From the NCBI GenBank assembly GCA_002422125.1, contig DITF01000016.1, forward strand, positions 1-5,045: a DNA stretch of 5,045 bases. The letters run 5' to 3'. The stretch's first letter is position 1. The number at the start of each line of letters is the position of its first letter. The notes under the pieces were generated by a model. It was not told the DNA's origin. It worked only from the letters and a program-made list of their open reading frames with translations, and did not search any database. The stretch is from a bacterium UBP17_UBA6191 (GTDB taxonomy: Bacteria; Muiribacteriota; UBA6191). A program made the translations under genes and the position numbers. This document shows positions 1-5,045 of this stretch, piece after piece.

Positions 1-987
1 GGTCCCTGTTCCATGAGCAACCACCAGATCAATCTCTGATTCTTCCAAGCCTGACTGTCTCAATGCTCCCTGCATGCTGCGAATCAGTCCTCGACCATCT
101 GAAGGAGAATTGGTGACATGATAAAGATTATTGGATGTCCCATATCCTTTAATTTCTGCCAGGATTTTGCCGCCCCTTCGTTTCACGCTCTCCTCGGATT
201 CCAAAACCACAATTCCGGCCCCCTCGCCCAAAACCGTCCCTTTACGGTTTTCGTCAAAAGGCACACAGGCAAACTCAGGCGATGATGCCTTCACATAAAC
301 TCCTAGTTTAGAGAATGTAAAAGCTGAGATAAAGGAGTACTCTTCCAGGCCCCCCGCCAGCACCACTTCCTGCTCCCCAGACTGTATGGCCCAAAATGCC
401 TCGCCTATAGACTGGGCCGAGGAAACGCAAAGATTATTGATGGTTCGTGACCGTCCTGGAACCTTAATTTCATGGCGCATAATGCGTTCGATACCACTTT
501 GATGGGTACATAAATTTAAGTTCCGAATCACATTAAAATCACCGGATTTATTAAAAATATTTTTTACGGATTCCGTTATCGAATACCCAAGATTAAAGTT
601 CTCCCAACGATCTTCTCCTTTTCCTTGCGGGTACAGATTGATCACACAATCCAGAAACAATTCATCGGGAGCATAAAAATCGATTCCCATATAGATACCG
701 ATTTCCTCCAAACTATCAGGCTGAAGCCCACTCATGGCCAAGGACTCCCACATAGCCTTGCGAACCATGGTACTTCTGCGAGTTCTTTCCTGATTCATCA
801 AATCGATTTCAACTTGACTCCATTCTTCCCAGGGCACAATACCTGCAATCCCGATATCCATGTGTTCCCACTCAGGGATCAGCTTTAATCCAGATTTGCC
901 ATCGGAACAGTTTTTCCAGAATTCAGATGCTGAATTCCCATTTCCACAGTTCAGTCCATAACCTGTGACAAAAACGCGATGCCCCAC
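1..987 (-). CDS. Beta-ketoacyl-ACP synthase, FabF/KAS II type (3' end cut by window)
   Basis: Condensing enzyme that elongates an ACP-bound acyl chain by decarboxylative Claisen condensation in a type II fatty-acid/polyketide system, presumably cytosolic. The visible 329 residues begin with GHRVFVTGYG, the usual first beta strand of the family. The nucleophile is Cys187 in NNLCVSSAQSIGEAF, followed by AGGLEEYS, the PFDENRKGTVLGEGAG motif (about 243-258), a FabF-like YHVTNSPSDGRG stretch (289-300), and His325 in AHGTGT, where the window ends. The conserved lysine and second histidine (GH motif) lie outside. About 80-90 residues should be missing compared with a typical KS of about 410. GTG at 985-987 is chosen because it puts the family N-terminus in place. 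It lies one base after the dehydratase stop, with a run of six G at 995-1000 as the likely ribosome site. A TTG at 1000-1002 is a less likely alternative start. The sequence before the cysteine (NNL rather than the usual TA) is somewhat divergent, but nothing visible suggests inactivity. Family assignment is firm; the substrate is unknown. Confidence 0.93.
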   Translation of the reverse strand, partial: MGHRVFVTGYGLNCGNGNSASEFWKNCSDGKSGLKLIPEWEHMDIGIAGIVPWEEWSQVEIDLMNQERTRRSTMVRKAMWESLAMSGLQPDSLEEIGIYMGIDFYAPDELFLDCVINLYPQGKGEDRWENFNLGYSITESVKNIFNKSGDFNVIRNLNLCTHQSGIERIMRHEIKVPGRSRTINNLCVSSAQSIGEAFWAIQSGEQEVVLAGGLEEYSFISAFTFSKLGVYVKASSPEFACVPFDENRKGTVLGEGAGIVVLESEESVKRRGGKILAEIKGYGTSNNLYHVTNSPSDGRGLIRSMQGALRQSGLEESEIDLVVAHGTGT

Positions 988-988
988 C

Positions 989-1426
989 TCAGTGCCCCCC
1001 AATAAAAAACTTCATGAAGTCAAGACCAAGACCTGCGGGCATCTTGCGAAAGCTCATGGTCAATTTAGCCGAGGCTACCGGAGTTTCTCCAACCAGTGCT
1101 TCACAACTGTATTTGAAATTGGGATACATCATAGCCTCCTCAAGAACACGGACGGTTAAAACACAGTCTGGTATCACAGGTTCCAAAAACTTGGCTCGTT
1201 CCACCTGAACCAAGGTGGGCACAACTTCTTCCAGTGCGGGTTTTTTCTGAAGCATTAAAACCACGGTATGCTGGGCCATGGATTCCAGAATAAGAGCCCC
1301 AGGCAAAATGGGGAATCCCGGAAAATGATCCCGGAAAACCTCCCAATCTTTCGACACCTTCAAACTCCCCACCAGAGTTTTCTGGTCCGGTTCAATCTGA
1401 AAATTCTGAACAAAGACATAACGCAT
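989..1426 (-). CDS. 3-hydroxyacyl-ACP dehydratase, FabZ-type hotdog protein
   Basis: Single hotdog-fold protein of 145 residues, the normal length of FabZ. FabZ-type enzymes dehydrate 3-hydroxyacyl-ACP to trans-2-enoyl-ACP. The active-site segment is clear: His34 in DHFPGFPILPG, and Glu48 in ALILESMAQ at the start of the central helix. A Glu at this place is FabZ-like; FabA has Asp. The second family segment, AKFLEPVIP (79-86), matches the FabZ KFRRPVxPGD strand, but the usual Gly-Asp is replaced by Asp-Cys. The strand ending in PVASAKLTMSF (116-126) matches the FabZ VAEAEL region. The ATG at 1424-1426 has AGGAG at 1436-1440 with a nine-base spacer, and this site lies across the last codons of the large ACP gene, five bases upstream. 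The stop codon is one base before the KS start, so the two are probably translationally coupled. Its place between an ACP gene and a KS gene fits a dedicated dehydratase of this pathway rather than the housekeeping FabZ (inference). Confidence 0.93.
   Translation of the reverse strand: MRYVFVQNFQIEPDQKTLVGSLKVSKDWEVFRDHFPGFPILPGALILESMAQHTVVLMLQKKPALEEVVPTLVQVERAKFLEPVIPDCVLTVRVLEEAMMYPNFKYSCEALVGETPVASAKLTMSFRKMPAGLGLDFMKFFIGGH
995..1000 (-). promoter_or_regulatory. Probable G-rich ribosome binding site of the KS gene
   Basis: A run of six G within the Gly-Gly codons at the dehydratase C-terminus lies seven bases before the GTG at 987. It is not a clean Shine-Dalgarno sequence, so translation of the KS may depend on termination of the dehydratase one base upstream of its start. 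Confidence 0.45.
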
Positions 1427-1431
1427 GAAAT

Positions 1432-3951
1432 TTAGCTCCTAAGCCCAGCAAGCTCGGCAATTCTTTGCGCATAAAACTCTTGCTCTTTTTTCTTGATATC
1501 AGATGGGTTCTCAATTTTAGAGTCCAGGATTTCTTGAGCCAGTCTCAATTTCATCTGCGACAACTCCGCTTTAGAGTTTAAGAGATGGTTTAAAACCCGA
1601 CTTATGACTCCCGAGTCCAGAGTCTGTTTTAAGACTTCAGAGAACGCTGAAAAGCTCAAACTCTGATACACCGATTGCAACGATTTTTCTAAGCTATTCC
1701 GATCTACTTCATCCCAACTTTCAAAATATACGGGCAGTACATCCAGAAGAATCTGATACATTTTGGGGGGCATCACTTCAAATACCTCTGGATGGTTCAT
1801 GTGCATTTCAAAAAACCATTGGGTCTGCATGGATTGTGTCATGGACACAAACCACGCTTCCAGCATGGGCTGAATCGCTTCTGGATACTGACGATACAGT
1901 TCTATTAGTCCTCTCATGTGTTTCGGCCCTTGTGGAGTCTGAAACCACCGGTTCAGAATTTCATTAACCCTGACACTGTATTTCAAATAAAGGTTACAAA
2001 ACCATTCCAGATGCTCTCTTCCATAGCTCTGATTCGAGAAAATCTGCAAAATCTCATCCAGATTCTTTTCGGAAGTCCGCTTTAGAATCAGATCCTCCAT
2101 GTCCCCAACTTTAAGATCCTCAATCAGGCGATGAAGTCTCTTTTTGACGACATCATTTAACAATCTGGCATATTTGGCATTTTCTTCATCTGTAAAAAGA
2201 CTAGCTCCAGAGCCACCTTCAAACTGCCTGCGAATCGATAGTTCCATTAAATCGTCAAAATGATTTTTCAAAAATGTTGTGAGGAAGTCCTGCCTCAAGG
2301 TGGGATCCACCTTAACTTCTTCCAAATGAAGCAACAAATACATGGACTCAAGCACTCCAAAATTGTTTACAAGCCACTCCTCAATCTCAGATTGAGAATA
2401 CTGAATGCTCTCAAAATGGGCGAAATAAGCAGACATCTCATCAAAATTGGTTTCCATAAAAGACAAAAGCAGTGGATCGTCCACTCCATAACGAGCCACA
2501 AATTCCTCAACCTTATCCCTTGGAACATTGGTCGAATCCTCAGATTTATGCATCCTGTCCACAAAATTTTTCATGAACTCATCCTGAGCATCCCCAGATA
2601 CCTCAATTTCGTCTTCCTCGGGCATGGATTCAAGCATGGTGTCCATGTAGAGCTGCATATACTCTTCCATGTAACGACCCATAATCTCATCCATATTTTC
2701 ATCTACATACTTTTGAGTAATCTTCCTTTGTAGCTCGCGCATTTTTTCCGGGGTATTAAGTTCCATAGCCTGCATGGGATCGTAGTTGTCGCGAATGTAT
2801 TCCTGAATCAGACGGTTTCTTAACTCGGTGTCCTGTACAATTCTTTCGGTTTCTTTGGCCACTATGGAATCAAAGTTTTCCGACATGACTTTTTTAATAA
2901 TCTCCGCATGGGCATTGTCAGGATCAAGATATTTCTCCATGGAGTTTAATTTAAATGAGGCTGTGAAAAAATTGGTCTTAACAAACTCGGATAGCTCCTC
3001 ATCATTTACCAAGCTAGCTTGCTTCTGGATTTCGCTTTCAAAAATATCATCAATACGGGTGTCAATAATTTCGCGAATGATCATTTCCTGCATCATCTCA
3101 TTCTGCATCACAACTTCAGCCAATTTCTGGGGATCCTTCTGTAGAGCCCCCAGTAAACGATTGGAAAAATCTGTTAAATCTGTTAGTTCCCCAGACTCAC
3201 TGCCCTCCATATCTATTAAGACTGAACGATACATATTAAGCATGACCTGATCCTGGGAATGGCCGCTGTCGCCCAAAGAAATATCTTGCCCCGATAAAAA
3301 CTTTTGTCGAATTTCTTCTGGTGCATGGGGATCCAGGTGTCGTTTTAAAAAATCGCGCACAATATTTTGGACAATCCGCTTATCACTGACAAGATCTCGG
3401 ACCTTGTCGGCTGTGACCCCTTCAAATGCTTTTCTAACTGCCTTCTCAAGACCTGGGTCGGTGATATTCTTCTTTTTAATGTATTCTTCCAGTTTGGCGT
3501 TTTTCAAATCCTCAAAACCCGTGGCAATAAAGCTGTCCACTACTCCACTTTTTAAAAGCTTATCGGATTGGGCTTCGATATCAAAACCGGAAATGCCACC
3601 ATCAATCTGTTTCTTGATAATATTGAAGAAATTTCGGACTTTTAAACGAGGATACAACATCCTGTCCTTCTCCCCATCCGACAAGCCGGAAAAGTCCGGG
3701 GAGCGATCTACACTTAGTTCCTCAGCAATCAACATTCTCATTTGATCATTTGTGACCTCCTTTTGAATGGAAGTCTGGATGGTGAAAAACAGGTCTAAAA
3801 AACCCAGAGAATCGAGTCCTAACTCATCAATTAAAAGCGTCTCCATGGTAATTTCGCCGGAGTAGGAAGTAATTTCGGCCAGAAATGTCTTTAACAGATC
3901 AAAGATTTCATCATCGGTCATACGGACTGTGCTCAAATCAACGGAACTCAT
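1432..3951 (-). CDS. Large acyl carrier protein fused to an acidic helical-repeat region (839 aa)
   Basis: I do not recognise this protein as a whole. Its N-terminus (about 12-88) is an ACP domain with the phosphopantetheine attachment motif LGLDSLGFLDLFF, Ser48 being the predicted modified residue. A second ACP-like stretch (about 102-185) holds LLKSGVVDSF with Ser140, spaced as in stand-alone carrier proteins but degenerate after it. Residues from about 195 to 640 look almost entirely alpha-helical, rich in Glu, Asp and Met, and carry repeats of about 30 residues built on a core like N-F-D-E-h. The C-terminal 200 residues are also helical and rich in aromatics (Trp, Phe, Tyr). No signal peptide or membrane segment is visible, so it is probably cytosolic. 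The ATG at 3949-3951 has GAGG at 3957-3960 with a five-base spacer, inside the end of the upstream gene and two bases past its stop. A carrier or scaffold for the KS and dehydratase is plausible, but the role of the repeat region is unknown. The reading frame is uninterrupted, so the length is not a frameshift artefact. Confidence 0.9.
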   Translation of the reverse strand: MSSVDLSTVRMTDDEIFDLLKTFLAEITSYSGEITMETLLIDELGLDSLGFLDLFFTIQTSIQKEVTNDQMRMLIAEELSVDRSPDFSGLSDGEKDRMLYPRLKVRNFFNIIKKQIDGGISGFDIEAQSDKLLKSGVVDSFIATGFEDLKNAKLEEYIKKKNITDPGLEKAVRKAFEGVTADKVRDLVSDKRIVQNIVRDFLKRHLDPHAPEEIRQKFLSGQDISLGDSGHSQDQVMLNMYRSVLIDMEGSESGELTDLTDFSNRLLGALQKDPQKLAEVVMQNEMMQEMIIREIIDTRIDDIFESEIQKQASLVNDEELSEFVKTNFFTASFKLNSMEKYLDPDNAHAEIIKKVMSENFDSIVAKETERIVQDTELRNRLIQEYIRDNYDPMQAMELNTPEKMRELQRKITQKYVDENMDEIMGRYMEEYMQLYMDTMLESMPEEDEIEVSGDAQDEFMKNFVDRMHKSEDSTNVPRDKVEEFVARYGVDDPLLLSFMETNFDEMSAYFAHFESIQYSQSEIEEWLVNNFGVLESMYLLLHLEEVKVDPTLRQDFLTTFLKNHFDDLMELSIRRQFEGGSGASLFTDEENAKYARLLNDVVKKRLHRLIEDLKVGDMEDLILKRTSEKNLDEILQIFSNQSYGREHLEWFCNLYLKYSVRVNEILNRWFQTPQGPKHMRGLIELYRQYPEAIQPMLEAWFVSMTQSMQTQWFFEMHMNHPEVFEVMPPKMYQILLDVLPVYFESWDEVDRNSLEKSLQSVYQSLSFSAFSEVLKQTLDSGVISRVLNHLLNSKAELSQMKLRLAQEILDSKIENPSDIKKKEQEFYAQRIAELAGLRS
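1436..1440 (-). promoter_or_regulatory. Ribosome binding site of the dehydratase gene
   Basis: AGGAG lies nine bases before the ATG at 1426, within the last sense codons of the large ACP gene, whose TAA stop is at 1432-1434. It confirms the dehydratase start and indicates coupled translation. Confidence 0.75.
2032..2994 (-). repeat. Region coding for degenerate helical repeats of about 30 residues
   Basis: Within residues about 320-640 of the large protein a short core recurs: TNFFTAS (Asn327), ENFDSIV (Asn359), DNYDPMQ (Asn389), ENMDEIM (Asn419), TNFDEMS (Asn502), NNFGVLE (Asn530), NHFDDLM (His564 at the Asn position) and KNLDEIL (Asn630). Steps are 32, 30, 30, 83, 28, 34 and 66 residues, that is, about one, two or three units. 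Weaker copies sit at RHLDPHA (205), TRIDDIF (299), KNFVDRM (462) and KRLHRLI (605). Each core is preceded by two hydrophobic residues, for example KYVD, EYIR, TFLK. The pattern suggests duplicated helical hairpins, possibly a solenoid. It is a protein-level repeat, not an obvious DNA repeat. Confidence 0.6.
3397..3648 (-). other. Second, degenerate ACP-like segment of the large protein
   Basis: Residues about 102-185. A helix around VRNFFNIIKKQI is followed after about 20 residues by DKLLKSGVVDSFIATGFEDL. This resembles the (L)xxxGhhDSxxhhxL pattern of stand-alone carrier proteins, with Ser140 (codon 3532-3534) at the attachment position after Asp139. The following part, with YIKKKNITDPGLE, resembles the helix III region (compare the I-x-x-x-D-I-T pattern). 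The helix II hydrophobic pattern is weaker than in the first ACP, so it could be an inactive duplicate or a chance likeness. Confidence 0.45.
3688..3918 (-). other. ACP (PP-binding) domain of the large protein
   Basis: Residues about 12-88 of the 839-residue protein. Helix I (DDEIFDLLKTFLAEI) is followed by a loop and the motif ELGLDSLGFLDL, which starts helix II as in acyl carrier proteins. The attachment Ser48 is encoded at 3808-3810 and is preceded by the usual Asp. The length and acidic character fit a normal ACP. Modification by a phosphopantetheinyl transferase is expected from the family; none is encoded in the window. Confidence 0.85.
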
Positions 3952-3953
3952 AT

Positions 3954-5045
3954 TTACCTCTGCTCAGATTTACGAAGCACTACAAACTGCAACGAATTAT
4001 TGTACGATTGATTTAAGACACCTACAGTATTCAATTTTCCGGTACCAGTCTGGCTTAACAAACCCTCGGCAGGCGTCCGATAAGAGCCAAAAAATCTACC
4101 TTCCTGCATCATCTGTACTGCCAACATAATTTGAAACTGGGCATGGGCACAAATGCTGTGCCCAGTGAACAAAGTGGGGGTACACAAATGGGTTTTTGCA
4201 CCTGTTTCTGCCTTCATTTCCTGTAGCATTTTGACTTGATTGACAGACTTTTCCAAATTATCAAATACCACGGCATCCAAATCCGCAAATTGGATCCCTG
4301 CTTGATTTAAGCCTTTGGTAATGACGCACTTTAAGTCCTTCACGCTAGCGTTTCGATGATAAAACTCTTCCAATAGAGAAATCTGGGTCATGGCCAGAAT
4401 TTCAGCCTCAGCTTTAAGACCAAGTTGATCCAATGCCTCGCCGGAAGCAACAATACAAGCACTAGCAGACTCGGAAGGAAATGAAAAAGAGCAGGTATCG
4501 GGAATAAAATCAAAGGATCGTCTGAAAATGTCCCGGGAATCGATCATCAGATAGTCCAGATAATTCAAAAACAAATGATTGGCAGTAAACACCAAAGCCT
4601 TGTCTAACATTTGGTGCTTTACCCGTTCCCAGGCTGTCTGTAGGGCTACAGCGGAGGAGTCTTCCCCAAAAAAATTAGCGTTATCGCCGCCAATGCCATA
4701 GTCCAGGGCAACATTGGCTATCACATTATTAGGGATTTTATATACCGGAACCATGGGATGTACAAAACCAAACCCCTGGGCAATTTTTTTCTCGAAATGC
4801 TCTTTTGAATATCTTAACTCAGGAGTGGCACAGATCCTGTACCCATTGCGCAGGCCCACCATGCCATAGCCATTGTTCATGGTCCCGCAAAATAGCCCAG
4901 AGCCCTCATCCACAAACTGATTTTGATGACCCTTAAGAAGTTCAGAGGCCACCATATAGGCTACTCTGGCTTCGATGGGTCCATTTTTGACTACCTTATT
5001 TTCAAACTGGAAATTTTCTATCCATTCCCAGGGGATTCTACCGGG
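3954..5045 (-). CDS. Catalytically degenerate beta-ketoacyl synthase homologue, chain-length-factor-like (5' end cut by window)
   Basis: The frame is open to the right edge, so the 363 visible residues are the C-terminal part; the Met codon at 4953-4955 is internal. The fold is that of a KS: PNNVIANVALDYGIGGDNA (visible residues 105-123) matches the PNxxAxxVxxxYGxxGPN segment before the KS nucleophile. FTGHSICAHAQFQIMLAV (293-310) matches the TGHxxGAAG helix with His296, and NQSYNNSLQFVVLRK (345-359) matches the closing NSFGFGGTNAxLVL strand. The nucleophile region reads FFGEDSSAVALQTAWE with no cysteine. The place of the HGTGT motif reads VVFDNLEKSVNQ, without histidine. The GEGAG motif is replaced by PSESASACIVA. 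It is therefore unlikely to condense chains and resembles the KS-beta or chain-length-factor subunits that pair with an active KS in type II polyketide and aryl polyene systems. It is followed after two bases by the ACP gene and shares an operon with the active KS (inference: partners). A different thiolase-fold role is possible. Confidence 0.8.
   Translation of the reverse strand, partial: PGRIPWEWIENFQFENKVVKNGPIEARVAYMVASELLKGHQNQFVDEGSGLFCGTMNNGYGMVGLRNGYRICATPELRYSKEHFEKKIAQGFGFVHPMVPVYKIPNNVIANVALDYGIGGDNANFFGEDSSAVALQTAWERVKHQMLDKALVFTANHLFLNYLDYLMIDSRDIFRRSFDFIPDTCSFSFPSESASACIVASGEALDQLGLKAEAEILAMTQISLLEEFYHRNASVKDLKCVITKGLNQAGIQFADLDAVVFDNLEKSVNQVKMLQEMKAETGAKTHLCTPTLFTGHSICAHAQFQIMLAVQMMQEGRFFGSYRTPAEGLLSQTGTGKLNTVGVLNQSYNNSLQFVVLRKSEQR
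3957..3960 (-). promoter_or_regulatory. Ribosome binding site of the large ACP gene
   Basis: GAGG lies five bases before the ATG at 3951 and immediately before the TAA stop of the KS-beta-like gene. Ribosomes ending the upstream gene would pass over it, which favours translational coupling. It supports the chosen start. Confidence 0.7.

Noticed and set aside
625..888. Plus-strand open frame of 87 codons opposite the KS gene.
   Set aside because: It is fully antisense to conserved KS sequence and has no recognisable motif.
1427..1431. Possible promoter or terminator between genes.
   Set aside because: All gaps are 1-5 bases and the ribosome sites lie inside preceding genes, leaving no room for independent transcription signals.
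2260..2733. Plus-strand open frame of 157 codons opposite the large ACP gene.
   Set aside because: It lies wholly antisense to a well-supported gene, and its product shows no recognisable domain and an odd composition rich in Ile, His and Leu, as expected from the complement of acidic helical codons.
2828..3250. Plus-strand open frame of 140 codons, Ser/Ile-rich.
   Set aside because: It is antisense to the same gene. The serine and isoleucine richness mirrors the reverse complement of Glu/Asp/Asn codons, and no ribosome site or family motif supports it.
4953..4955. ATG at this place as the start of the KS-beta-like gene.
   Set aside because: The frame stays open for 30 more codons to the window edge and the upstream residues read as plausible protein. 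A KS-fold protein also needs more N-terminal sequence than this start would give.
3954..5045. Calling the KS-like gene a pseudogene because its catalytic residues are missing.
   Set aside because: The frame is intact, key structural segments are kept and the gene is coupled to its downstream neighbour, which fits a non-catalytic partner better than decay.

Overview
The window is a fully packed, single-direction gene cluster on the minus strand. It carries four consecutive genes of a type II fatty-acid/polyketide-like pathway, read from the right edge to the left edge. Both outer genes are cut by the window. There is no intergenic space longer than 5 bases, and no RNA gene, mobile element, CRISPR array, promoter or terminator that I can support. 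Moderate base composition, Shine-Dalgarno sites tucked into the ends of preceding genes, and the FabF/FabZ/ACP families point to a bacterium. The phylum cannot be told from this piece. The layout loosely recalls secondary lipid or polyene loci (aryl polyene, flexirubin-like type II systems), but nothing here fixes the product.

Order of transcription: (1) 5045-3954, a thiolase-fold protein of the beta-ketoacyl synthase (KS) type. It keeps the C-terminal fold and the GH motif but has lost the nucleophilic cysteine and the HGT histidine, so it looks like a chain-length-factor-type (KS-beta) partner rather than a condensing enzyme. (2) 3951-1432, an 839-residue protein with a canonical acyl carrier protein (ACP) domain at its N-terminus, a second degenerate ACP-like segment, and about 600 residues of acidic, methionine-rich predicted helix with degenerate repeats of about 30 residues. 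I do not recognise this architecture. (3) 1426-989, a FabZ-type hotdog 3-hydroxyacyl-ACP dehydratase with both catalytic residues. (4) 987-1, a FabF-type KS with the active-site cysteine and first histidine, cut at the left edge just after its HGTGT motif.

Taken together (inference), the active KS and the KS-beta-like protein could form a condensing heterodimer acting on chains carried by the ACP domain of the large protein, with the dehydratase removing water from the hydroxyacyl intermediates. Ketoreductase, acyltransferase, thioesterase, AMP ligase and phosphopantetheinyl transferase are not in this window and would have to be nearby or borrowed from primary metabolism. The most unusual item is the giant ACP-repeat protein, since stand-alone type II ACPs are normally about 80 residues.
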